From: Gammaproteobacteria bacterium | GTDB taxonomy: Bacteria > Pseudomonadota > Gammaproteobacteria > Xanthomonadales > Wenzhouxiangellaceae | Direction of reading: 5' to 3' | Length of the DNA stretch: 64,000 nucleotides | Assembly (NCBI GenBank): GCA_021772985.1 | Contig: JAJFKX010000020.1 | Coordinates: 372,001-436,000 of the forward strand | Position numbers and translations under genes: made by a program | Part shown: in pieces, positions 56,793 through 64,000 of the stretch | Layout: every line of letters begins with the position of its first letter | Numbering within the stretch: the first letter of the stretch is position 1 | Notes under the pieces: model-generated | What the model was told of the DNA's origin: nothing | Seen by the model: the letters and a program-made list of their open reading frames with translations, nothing else | Databases searched by the model: none

Positions 56793-58067
56793 ATGGGCGT
56801 GCAGAAACATTTAATATTATTGAGCGGCTGTAACGGCCGCTTGATAACTTATTTACTGCTGATCTTATCGTTGCTTATAGGTTTGCAAACGGCTAGTGGA
56901 CAACCATTGGCAGACATAGATATCGGTATTGTCACCTATGGCCCAGGTGACCAGATGATGACGCGTTTTGGACACACCAGTGTGGTACTGGTTGGAACCG
57001 ATGGTGAAAAAGAGTTTTTTGATCTGGCTGCCAGCCGCAATGATGAAAGGCATTTTCTACCCTGGTATTTGACGCCGCACCCGTTGATTTACACTACAAC
57101 AACAAAAAACAGAACCTACGCTTTAAGCCAGTCATTTATAGACGACCGCTCGGTCGACATCAGGTTGCTTGATTTAAGTGCGTCACAAAAGCGTCATTTC
57201 GCTCAACTGCTAGCGCATGCGCTCGATGAAAATAACGCTTTGTTTGAGTTTGGTTTATATACACAAAACTGCACTACGCGGGTGCGTGAGATATTGGATA
57301 CTGTGCTATCTGGACAGTTGCAGGCTCAATTTTCCCATCGACCTGAACAAATGAGCTATCGCGATCACACTCGGCGTAGCTTTCAGTACAATTGGTTGTT
57401 GCGAATTACCAGCGACCTGGTAAGTGGACGTTTGGCGGACAGCACAAAAAATTACTGGGATGAAGCTTATTTACCGGCTCGATTAGCAATTTTATTGGAC
57501 CAGGCTCAAATAACTGATCAGTTCGGCCGTTCTAAAGCGCTGGTAAACAATCATTATCCATTGCTTGCCGGGCAATTGAATAATCCGGTAGCAGATCAAC
57601 CGACCTTTATCGGCCACTGGTTTTGGCTTTGCGGCTTAATCCTAGCGGTGTTTTTGTATTTCGGTGTAACTAACCAAGATATCAAAGTTATGCAATGGTC
57701 GGTTTTCAGTTATTTAGTTGCAATAGGCCTGGTTGGTGCATTGTTATGTTATTTGTGGTTTGTGGGAGGCGAGGCGGTAACAGCGTGGAATGAAAATATT
57801 TTATTATTCAGTCCATTTGCGTTAATGCTGGCATTCCCACAAGCTTCCGGCATACGACGGTTTTTAAGTTTGTGTATGCTGTTGTCAATACTATCCGCAT
57901 TAGCGTTAAAGCTACTACCTGGATCACAAAACAATTGGGACTGGATAGGTCTGAGCTTACCCGTAGATAGCATTTTGCTTTGGCATTTATGCTTAGCTGA
58001 CAAACCAAAACCTGTTATTAGAATGCCTAAACATGTTTTTACACGCTTTTCCGGCAGTCCGTTGTAG
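56793..58067 (+). CDS. DUF4105 / Lnb-type N-terminal periplasmic domain membrane protein
   Basis: A 424-residue protein with an N-terminal hydrophobic signal or anchor (about 17-34), then the Lnb_N (DUF4105) domain: IGIVTYGPGDQMMTRFGHTS contains the conserved Gly-Pro-Gly-Asp and Phe-Gly-His, and YTQNCTTRVREILD contains the conserved Asn-Cys-Thr. The Cys and His are consistent with a permuted papain-like (NlpC-related) active site in the periplasm. Several membrane helices form the C-terminal third (about 270-400). It follows the preceding gene by 25 bases; no clear ribosome site is seen. Confidence 0.8.
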   Translation: MGVQKHLILLSGCNGRLITYLLLILSLLIGLQTASGQPLADIDIGIVTYGPGDQMMTRFGHTSVVLVGTDGEKEFFDLAASRNDERHFLPWYLTPHPLIYTTTTKNRTYALSQSFIDDRSVDIRLLDLSASQKRHFAQLLAHALDENNALFEFGLYTQNCTTRVREILDTVLSGQLQAQFSHRPEQMSYRDHTRRSFQYNWLLRITSDLVSGRLADSTKNYWDEAYLPARLAILLDQAQITDQFGRSKALVNNHYPLLAGQLNNPVADQPTFIGHWFWLCGLILAVFLYFGVTNQDIKVMQWSVFSYLVAIGLVGALLCYLWFVGGEAVTAWNENILLFSPFALMLAFPQASGIRRFLSLCMLLSILSALALKLLPGSQNNWDWIGLSLPVDSILLWHLCLADKPKPVIRMPKHVFTRFSGSPL

Positions 58068-58147
58068 CCGGATATCAATTTATATTCATTTCCTACAACA
58101 CAGCCTTTACAGTTTGCACTTCAATTATTTAACCCGTATCAGAAAAT

Positions 58148-58175
58148 TTGGCACTTCTGTAAGTGAATTACGCCA
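58148..58175 (+). promoter_or_regulatory. Shared motif copy 3, upstream of the Cys-rich protein
   Basis: TTGGCACTT, 12 bases, TACGCCAATAA, again with 14 bases between TTGGCAC and TACGCCA. It ends 112 bases before the ATG at 58288. Confidence 0.75.
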
Positions 58176-58220
58176 ATAAGTAACAGCTTGAGTACGCTTG
58201 TCACAAGCCTATTCAACACG

Positions 58221-58268
58221 GGTTAGAAGTTTTCCATATGCCCCGGGGGGTCTAACCTTTCCTAGGAA
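58221..58268 (+). promoter_or_regulatory. Structured leader of the Cys-rich gene
   Basis: GGTTAGA (58221-58227) pairs with TCTAACC (58251-58257), enclosing CCCCGGGG, and the palindrome TTCCTAGGAA follows at 58259-58268. If transcription starts just beyond the motif at 58148-58175, these lie in the 5' leader shortly before the ribosome site and could affect translation. Confidence 0.4.
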
Positions 58269-58287
58269 CAGGGGTGGAGCAAGGGAT

Positions 58288-58671
58288 ATGAAAAAGTTTG
58301 TTACTTTACTGGCATTATTATTTGCAATATTTATTGGCGCACAAACTGCACAGGCGTGCAGTATTACCGCTTCAGGATCTTGTGGCGGCAGTGCCTGCCC
58401 CAGTGGTCAGAGCTGCAGCAAAGTTTCTGATACTGAGTGCAGTTGTGTCGATGATGATAAAAGCCCAATTGCGCAAAGCCTTGAACAACAAATCACTGCA
58501 GCAAAGGCAGAGGAAAATAAGGATAAACCGTGTACTGATGGTGAAGGGTGTTCCAAAGAATGCAAATACAGTGACTGCACCTTAGAGCCAGACGAATGTG
58601 ATGAAGGCCAAGGTGGAGCTTGTTACTGTCAGGATGGTTGGGCGGTATGCCGATGTATTGATAATGATTGA
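58288..58671 (+). CDS. Secreted Cys-rich small protein
   Basis: The start at 58288 gives MKKFVTLLALLFAIF, a good signal peptide ending near TAQA, with GGAG 8 bases upstream; the frame extends 30 codons further up but those codons run through the leader hairpin. The 127-residue product has two Cys clusters (ACSITASGSCGGSACPSGQSC and onwards, then DKPCTDGEGCSKECKYSDC, ACYCQDG, CRCIDND) separated by a helical, Lys/Glu-rich linker: about 18 cysteines in all. Probably a disulphide-stabilised extracellular protein. It is the third gene unit preceded by the shared motif. Function unknown. Confidence 0.7.
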   Translation: MKKFVTLLALLFAIFIGAQTAQACSITASGSCGGSACPSGQSCSKVSDTECSCVDDDKSPIAQSLEQQITAAKAEENKDKPCTDGEGCSKECKYSDCTLEPDECDEGQGGACYCQDGWAVCRCIDND

Positions 58672-58711
58672 AGGTGACCGTTGAAGATACCAACTCTTAA
58701 GGCAGGTAATT

Positions 58712-58742
58712 TGCAAGGCGATTTTATCGCCTTGCATTTTTT
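58712..58742. terminator. Terminator between the Cys-rich gene and the SYLF gene
   Basis: TGCAAGGCGA and TCGCCTTGCA pair across 5 bases with a T-run on the plus strand; it terminates the Cys-rich gene and may also serve the convergent gene. Confidence 0.9.
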
Positions 58743-58744
58743 GT

Positions 58745-59287
58745 TTATAAAGGGTAAAACTTGAAACGCTGTCCACCTACTGATGCTTCGTACATCAAAC
58801 CACCCAATGTCATGCTGAATACCGCCACCCCTTGCTGATAATCAGCATCTGCGGAAGCGCCTGCGGTTGCAGCGACTGCTGAAACCTGTGCGTTGAAAGC
58901 GTATTCATCATCACGGAAGTCATTCAATGCATGCTCATCTTCAAAAAAGATCACTTCACTGAATGCCTGGCCACCCAACTGTAAACCAATGGTGATCTGA
59001 GTCAGGCTGGTATCACCAATAAACCTGCCCTGTTCGAATACTTGTCCATCACCATGTGCTGCGCCAACACCAATTGCACCTTTGCCGACCCTGGGATAAA
59101 TAGCATAACCATAGGAATGATCAAAAAACGCTTGCATATCAGAATCACGTTCTACAAAACGAGCGATCGCCTGCTCAACCGCTAACTGTTCACTGCGCAG
59201 GTTTTTAGGTTTGTTTGGATCATAACCAGCACAACCAGCTATCATTAACATAGCGGTTACTACCCATAAAATTTGTTTAAACTTCAC
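58745..59287 (-). CDS. SYLF/YSC84-domain lipoprotein
   Basis: A GTG at 59287 with AGGAG 10 bases upstream gives MKFKQILWVVTAMLMIAGC, a clean lipoprotein signal with lipobox IAGC; starts further up (59311, 59332) lack a site and give a poor signal. The 180-residue protein then shows the SYLF domain: YGYAIYPRVGKGAIGVGAAHG, LTQITIGLQLGGQAFSEVIF (quoted in part) and GVAVFSMTLGGLMYEASVGGQ. The domain is a lipid-binding module; bacterial members are periplasmic or outer-membrane lipoproteins of unclear role. Confidence 0.85.
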   Translation of the reverse strand: MKFKQILWVVTAMLMIAGCAGYDPNKPKNLRSEQLAVEQAIARFVERDSDMQAFFDHSYGYAIYPRVGKGAIGVGAAHGDGQVFEQGRFIGDTSLTQITIGLQLGGQAFSEVIFFEDEHALNDFRDDEYAFNAQVSAVAATAGASADADYQQGVAVFSMTLGGLMYEASVGGQRFKFYPL

Positions 59288-59522
59288 TTTGTATATTCTC
59301 CTGGTAGGCATATTTATAGCTTGTAATGTCAAGTTGAAGTGCCCTTAACTGCAACAGCGTGATGCCTGATTAAATGATAATTTTCCCCAGCCACAGGCGT
59401 CAACTGTAGCAGTAAATGAATTTATATTATTAGGCTAGCGCAGTATTTGTTATAAATATGCAAAACCAGAGCGAGGTTATTCCAGGCCAAGCTGTGAAAT
59501 TAGCGGCTGTTGGTATTAGTCA

Positions 59523-61142
59523 TCATAACCTGATCAACTCTTGATAAGCGGGTGTAGTCAAAAAGTCTTCCATTGTTTCGGCAAAAACCAGTTGCTGTAG
59601 AATTTCCGCAGCTTTAACCAGGCTGGAATGTTGCTTGGTGGGTAGTTCGATTTTAAGGCTGTGAATAACCTCACCAAATTTTGCTTGCAAATAAACCTTA
59701 TCTATTAACTGGTTGTTATTTACTCTGGCTTGATGTGTACGCCACTGCCATAACTGTGCCCGGGCAATTTCAGCTGTTGCCGCATCTTCCATCAGGTGGT
59801 TAATGGGAACACAACCATTACCGTTGATCCAAGCGTGCAGATACTGAACAGCAACCTGGATATTGTCTATTATCCCAGCTTCGGTAATGTTACCTGTTGG
59901 TGGCTCGAGTAATTGTGCTGCGGTTATGTTTAAGGGGCTTTGCCTGGCTGTAGGTGCTTGATTTTTAATTTGATTAGGGCCGGTAAGGACCTGGTCGAAT
60001 ATTGCGCGCGCCAAGGGTTCAAGTGCCGGATGTGCCACCCAGGTGCCGTCATGACCATTATTGGCTTCTCGCTGTTTATCAGCTTTAACCTTAGCCAATG
60101 CAGCAGCATTTGCTTGAGGATCATTTTTAATCGGGATTTGCGCGGCCATCCCTCCCATTGCGAAAGCTCCGCGGCGATGGCAGGTTTGAATCAATAATTG
60201 TGAATAGGCGGCAAGAAAGGGTGTGGACATGCCAACCTCATTCCGGTTCGGAAGTATTTTTTCAGGGTGGTTACGCAAGGTTTTGATATAACTGAAAATA
60301 TAGTCCCAGCGACCACAATTTAAGCCTAAAATATAATCACGCAGGTAGTACAGTATTTCGTCCATTTGAAATACTGCAGGCAGTGTTTCAATCAACACAG
60401 TCACACGGACAGTGCCGGGTTGCAGCTTCAAGCTAGCTTCAGCGTACTGAATCACGTCAGCCCACCATTGCGCCTCATGATAATGTTCCAGTTTGGGGAG
60501 ATAAAAATAAGGTCGGCTGCCACCCGCGTTTAAGGTCTTATGGTTGTGATACAGGTATAGGCCAAAATCAAACAGACACCCCGGTATAGGTTCACCATCC
60601 AGCAACAGGTGCGATTCATGCATATGCAAGCCACGCGGGCGCACCATCAATACAGCAGTTTTTTTGTTTAACTGATAGGTTTTGCCTGTTGCCGCAGTGA
60701 AATCAACCTGCCGTCTGGTCGCAGCATACAAATTATGTTGCCCATCTAGTAAGTTTTCCCAGGAAGGGGCTGTCGAATCTTCAAAATCGGCCATGTACAC
60801 CTGCGCACCTGAATTTAACGCATTGATGACCATTTTTCGGTTTACCGGGCCGGTAATTTCGGTACGCCGATCAAGCACTTCGGTTGGGATTTTCGTTACC
60901 TGAAAGTCGCTGTTTCGAATGGCAGCTGTATTTGGATCGAAATCCGGCATGCTACCCGCATTCACAAGTGCTTGACGCTGTTTTCTTGCGTTGAGTAATT
61001 GTAGTAGTCGCGGCCCGAATTGCTCAACAAGCCCACCGATGAAATCAATTGCATCAGTTTGCAATAGGTAATCGTATTCTGTGGCTACTGCTTTACTAAG
61101 CGTCAACATGTTGGAGGGTTCTTGTGTGGTATCAGTGTTCAT
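59523..61142 (-). CDS. aceB: Malate synthase A
   Basis: Condenses glyoxylate with acetyl-CoA to malate in the glyoxylate bypass. The 539-residue length and motifs fit the A type: DFEDSTAPSW, VRPRGLHMHE, the catalytic-base region and CoA site in GRWDYIFSYIKTL and GMSTPFLAAYSQL, MGGMAAQIPIKND, and the C-terminal NHLMEDAATAEIARAQLWQW. No isocitrate lyase gene is in the window, so the bypass partner must lie elsewhere. No clear ribosome site before the ATG. Confidence 0.95.
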   Translation of the reverse strand: MNTDTTQEPSNMLTLSKAVATEYDYLLQTDAIDFIGGLVEQFGPRLLQLLNARKQRQALVNAGSMPDFDPNTAAIRNSDFQVTKIPTEVLDRRTEITGPVNRKMVINALNSGAQVYMADFEDSTAPSWENLLDGQHNLYAATRRQVDFTAATGKTYQLNKKTAVLMVRPRGLHMHESHLLLDGEPIPGCLFDFGLYLYHNHKTLNAGGSRPYFYLPKLEHYHEAQWWADVIQYAEASLKLQPGTVRVTVLIETLPAVFQMDEILYYLRDYILGLNCGRWDYIFSYIKTLRNHPEKILPNRNEVGMSTPFLAAYSQLLIQTCHRRGAFAMGGMAAQIPIKNDPQANAAALAKVKADKQREANNGHDGTWVAHPALEPLARAIFDQVLTGPNQIKNQAPTARQSPLNITAAQLLEPPTGNITEAGIIDNIQVAVQYLHAWINGNGCVPINHLMEDAATAEIARAQLWQWRTHQARVNNNQLIDKVYLQAKFGEVIHSLKIELPTKQHSSLVKAAEILQQLVFAETMEDFLTTPAYQELIRL

Positions 61143-61202
61143 ATGTGTTTTATTACAGTGTAACCAGATGGGGCGACATGCTGATGTGCAGCATTGTTGC
61201 CA

Positions 61203-62084
61203 CTACATTGTGCTGATGGTGACTTGTTCAGCAACTGCTTCAGTATAAAACCACCAGCCTGAGTCTCCGTTAAACATATCGCGGTCATCTCCAGCTGCGC
61301 AACTACCCTGCCCGCCAGGCAGAATACTGCTTAATGGTTGTCCACCGATCACAGGCAGATTGGCCGGCAACAGCGCTGTATCAGCATCTACCTCGCGCAG
61401 GAACCCCAGGTTCAAACCAGGCATTAGCTGGTTACCTGACCAGCCGAAGGCAAACTCTGTTTGTAACAAAGGCACATTGACATCGCCCAGCAGCAACTGG
61501 CTATCGGTGGCCGCAGAAATGAAGCAGGCATCCTGCACCACCGGTACGCTTGGTGTGTAACCACTGGTGGTCCCGACAATTGATTGCAAACACAAGCCAA
61601 AATCAACATTACTGGTCGCTATTGACTGACTTGTAATCGGGTCAACACTGCAACTGTCCGGTGGGAACGGCGCTGCGCAAACGCCTGTTAATGGATTCAC
61701 CATTTGCCCAATGCCCTGTGGATCGAATCTATCCAGAGCCTGCAGAATAGACAAATCCAACAAGTTATCTGCATTACCATCCATCGTCAGCATATCGGCC
61801 AAACTGCCATTAAATGAGACATTGGCCACCGGGATAGGTGTATCTGTAAAATCTACGCAGCCAAATACCGGCACGTCCACAAATACATGCGGGTCTCGCA
61901 AGGCCAGTTGTGTATTGCGATAAACAACCGCGGGCATGGACTCCATGGAATCCGCATAGATAAACTCCAATGCCTGGGCAAAAGTGTTTTGGCAGCAGCT
62001 AGAGATCGTCAGGCCAATCCATATGCAGGGTGCCAATAGATGATGTCGGCTTGAATGATTCATGGGCAGGCAGATTAGCATCAT
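61203..62084 (-). CDS. Secreted protein of unknown function with an ADSMES motif
   Basis: A 293-residue exported protein with paired cysteines (CVDF, GVCAAP, DSCSVD, GLCLQS, DACFIS, GSCAAG). The signal peptide ends at about TFAQ, residue 36; the start may be 62084 or the ATG seven codons later. Directly after the signal comes EFIYADSMES, resembling the FSDGFESGD type of tail seen at the C-terminus of the subtilase at 53392-55224 but here at the N-terminus. Middle repeats and an EF-like segment (DGNADNLLDLSI) are present. No known family. The downstream neighbour is malate synthase on the same strand, 60 bases away, without obvious functional link. Confidence 0.6.
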   Translation of the reverse strand: MMLICLPMNHSSRHHLLAPCIWIGLTISSCCQNTFAQALEFIYADSMESMPAVVYRNTQLALRDPHVFVDVPVFGCVDFTDTPIPVANVSFNGSLADMLTMDGNADNLLDLSILQALDRFDPQGIGQMVNPLTGVCAAPFPPDSCSVDPITSQSIATSNVDFGLCLQSIVGTTSGYTPSVPVVQDACFISAATDSQLLLGDVNVPLLQTEFAFGWSGNQLMPGLNLGFLREVDADTALLPANLPVIGGQPLSSILPGGQGSCAAGDDRDMFNGDSGWWFYTEAVAEQVTISTM

Positions 62085-62130
62085 TCAACGCCGAACATGA
62101 CATGCCGGGTCATTTTGCTGCAGAAAAATG

Positions 62131-62153
62131 CCCTCCCCCAGAGCGGGAGAGGG
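62131..62153. repeat. Palindromic extragenic repeat CCCTC-CCC-AGAG-GGG-GAGGG
   Basis: CCCTCCCCC and GGGAGAGGG pair around AGAGC, with a GC-rich continuation. Elements of this make (CCCTCTCCC...GGGAGAGGG) are dispersed in many Xanthomonas and Pseudomonas-type genomes. It lies 24 bases after the creD stop and can act as its terminator. Confidence 0.6.
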
Positions 62154-62177
62154 CTGGAGGTGGGTTGCGATGCCGGT

Positions 62178-63539
62178 TTACCGTGGAGTGATGCGCTGGC
62201 TGGCAGGCGATAACCGCTGGCTAACCTCGTACCAGTCTACTTTTCTGGTCAGCAACATAATCGCTGCCAGCGCAGCAAACAACAGCAGACAACCCATAAG
62301 TAATGCGAAATCTTCGGATCTTAAAATGGCATACAGCATCCAGTACAACAAACTGACCGATGCCGCATAGCCCCAGCCTTTTAACGGGCTTTGCATGGCG
62401 GTGCTCAAATACATGCCAAGCAAACTACAGCAGCCCAGGTTGGCAATCAGATATGCCCATATAAATGGCAGATGTTCTGACAGTGAAAGCAGCAATAAAT
62501 AGAACATCGCCAGCGCACAGCCTGCCAATCCATACTGAATGACATGCAGCCTTAACCCGGCCATCACTTCAATCAGGAAAAAAGCGGCAAACGTCAGCAC
62601 TATAAATAAAGCACCGTATTTAATGGCACGCTCTGCTTTGGTATATACATCTATTGGTTGTATAAAATGAATACCGAATGCAGAACCAAACAGCCCGGCA
62701 CAATCATTTTTCAGGCAGGCATTAATTTGGCTTAAGGCATTAGTGGCAAATGCTGAAACCTGCCACTGGGCAGTGAATCCTTGATCATTAATATCATGTG
62801 TAGTGGGCAGGAAACGCCCAAAAAAACGTGGGTGTGGCCAATTTGAGCCAGTCTTTAATGTTGTATGATCACCGATACCTACAACCTGGAGTGATTGGCT
62901 GCCGCGCAACTGTAAGCTTATATTGAACTCTGCTGTGAATACTTCAGGGTTGGAAATATCCGGCAGTGAAGCATGTACGCCGGAGGCAAATCCGGCGATT
63001 TGTGTGCCTGGTTCAAAACTTTGTGTTGTTCCCTGCCAAGCCAATTCCGGGGAGCCGCCAAGGCCACGCAAATCGCTTACCGCTAAAGTTAATATCGGCT
63101 TGCCAATGAATGTTATTTCATCCGTTTTACGATGCCGGTCCAACAAAAAACCGCCAAAGTTTCCTGACAGATTAATATCCGCGGTATATACGGGAACACT
63201 GTAGATGCCGCGGAAACGCTGTTCAGTATTAACCTTACTATCGATGCCAAGTATTTCGGGGACGATATATTGGGTATACCAAAATTCCGATGTGTTGGCT
63301 CGAAAGAGCTTTTGCTGATCGTCCCACACCTGTTCTGAACGCCTGACCTGATAAGGCACCGCCAACAATGGCCCTATCAAAACCTGTGTCCCAGACCAGC
63401 TGTCAGCAATTTCATTCTCGACCTGATAGCGATACTGGCTACGCTCAATTATCAGATGATCGATCATTGCCAGTGGTACCATCAGTGCCAGGCTCAGGGC
63501 ACCGATCAGTAGTATTTTCAAGGTAATGCTTTTCTGCAT
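62178..63539 (-). CDS. creD: Inner-membrane protein CreD (Cet family)
   Basis: A 453-residue protein with a first helix (about 5-25), a large periplasmic domain holding the family motif WSGTQVLIGPLLAVPY and a run of six C-terminal helices. The ATG at 63539 (MQKSITLKILLIGALSL) is preferred over an in-frame TTG five codons earlier. CreD belongs to the CreBC regulon in E. coli, where it affects envelope integrity and colicin tolerance. No creB or creC gene is present here. Confidence 0.9.
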   Translation of the reverse strand: MQKSITLKILLIGALSLALMVPLAMIDHLIIERSQYRYQVENEIADSWSGTQVLIGPLLAVPYQVRRSEQVWDDQQKLFRANTSEFWYTQYIVPEILGIDSKVNTEQRFRGIYSVPVYTADINLSGNFGGFLLDRHRKTDEITFIGKPILTLAVSDLRGLGGSPELAWQGTTQSFEPGTQIAGFASGVHASLPDISNPEVFTAEFNISLQLRGSQSLQVVGIGDHTTLKTGSNWPHPRFFGRFLPTTHDINDQGFTAQWQVSAFATNALSQINACLKNDCAGLFGSAFGIHFIQPIDVYTKAERAIKYGALFIVLTFAAFFLIEVMAGLRLHVIQYGLAGCALAMFYLLLLSLSEHLPFIWAYLIANLGCCSLLGMYLSTAMQSPLKGWGYAASVSLLYWMLYAILRSEDFALLMGCLLLFAALAAIMLLTRKVDWYEVSQRLSPASQRITPR

Positions 63540-63658
63540 GCAAGTGCTCAGCAATCATGAATGCTGAGCAGTGTTACGCAGTGGTGTGCGACTATTGTGT
63601 GGATTAAGTGTGGCTTATATGTAAATAACCGCCCTGAATATAGACCGGCACTTAATTA

Positions 63659-63701
63659 GCCGGTTGAAATAGCAATTGGTAAAAGAGATATTTTAACCGG
63701 C
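63659..63701. terminator. Inverted repeat upstream of creD
   Basis: GCCGGTTGAAATA (63659-63671) and TATTTTAACCGGC (63689-63701) form a 13-bp stem with one mismatch around 17 bases, followed by a T-run on the plus strand. Both flanking genes are on the minus strand, so it may terminate the upstream gene or be a regulatory site of creD. Confidence 0.5.
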
Positions 63702-63716
63702 CGTTTTTGAAAGATA

Positions 63717-64000
63717 TTAATGCTGCTTTATGATAATTCCTTCCAAATTATCAAATTGTGCCTGTATTCCCCACCCACCGAAGGCTTCAGTCACGGCAAA
63801 CCATATTTCGTTATCCCCTGCCTGCAAGTGTATAAAAACCTTCTGGAATAACCCGATGGTGCCCAAATAACGGTAATCTCGTGATTCATAGCGGTTATTG
63901 CCGGTGTAAAATAACCTGCCGTTCACATAAACAGCAACCGCATCGCTGTAGCCAAAACTTAGTCCTTTCAGTTGTTCTTTTTCAGAATTGACAGCCAGCC
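63717..64000 (-). CDS. C-terminal end of a protein with a beta-sandwich domain (start outside the window)
   Basis: The minus-strand frame is open from the window edge to the stop at 63717-63719, so only the last 94 codons are seen; an internal GTG at 63926 is not the start. Residues SDAVAVYVNGRLFYTGNNRYESRDYRYLG and HLQAGDNEIWFAVTEAFGGWG (quoted in pieces) resemble a jelly-roll carbohydrate-binding-like module as found at the end of some hydrolases. Function of the full protein unknown. Confidence 0.65.
   Translation of the reverse strand, partial: LAVNSEKEQLKGLSFGYSDAVAVYVNGRLFYTGNNRYESRDYRYLGTIGLFQKVFIHLQAGDNEIWFAVTEAFGGWGIQAQFDNLEGIIIKQH

Noticed and set aside
53313-58175. Reading the shared motif as sigma-54 promoters (TGGCAC)
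   Set aside because: The TTGC element at the -12 position is absent at the fixed distance in all three copies.

Overview
The window looks like a chromosomal segment of a marine or soil gammaproteobacterium of the Lysobacterales (Xanthomonadales) type; a Marinicella-like genus is my best guess. The reasons are the housekeeping blocks infA / clpA-clpS / mnmA-hflD-acnA, the many Sec-secreted multidomain proteins, and C-terminal tails of the type SDGFESGDTAAWS that I associate with that group. Base composition is intermediate, to the eye slightly below 50% GC. The taxonomic call is inference; there is no rRNA or tRNA in the window.

Layout. 1-7.9 kb: end of a lipoprotein gene, a decayed ORF, a heavy-metal RND efflux operon (small His-rich protein, czcC, czcB, czcA) and an SRAP/YedK-type DNA-crosslink protein. 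8.4-17.8 kb: a secreted Rhs/YD-repeat protein with a variable C-terminal tail, followed on the same strand by a very large secreted glycoside-hydrolase-like modular protein; a 48-49 bp repeat flanks the pair. 18.3-31.7 kb: two tandem copies of a three-gene operon of secreted proteins (two related coiled-coil proteins A and B, and a 1234-residue Calx-beta/BACON-like protein C), each copy with the same promoter-proximal elements. I could not match this tripartite set to a known system. A REP-like inverted pair lies between the copies and a transporter remnant after them. 32.1-40.8 kb: lipoprotein alpha/beta-hydrolase, SRPBCC plus MerR regulator pair, DUF885 metallopeptidase, metzincin protease. 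40.9-50.2 kb: a small Cys-rich secreted protein, a truncated TPR gene with 126-bp tandem repeats, and housekeeping genes infA, clpA, clpS, mnmA, hflD, acnA. 50.3-58.7 kb: an ECF sigma factor plus transmembrane Ser/Thr kinase-TPR pair, divergent from a row of secreted proteins. Three transcription units there share a strictly spaced motif, TTGGCACTT-N12-TACGCCAWTAA, which is a candidate promoter or operator for this locus. 58.7-64 kb: SYLF lipoprotein, malate synthase, a secreted protein, CreD, and the end of another gene.

Most accessory genes encode exported proteins, so the cell surface or extracellular space is the theme. The two most interesting items are the duplicated A-B-C operon and the sigma/kinase locus with its shared upstream motif.
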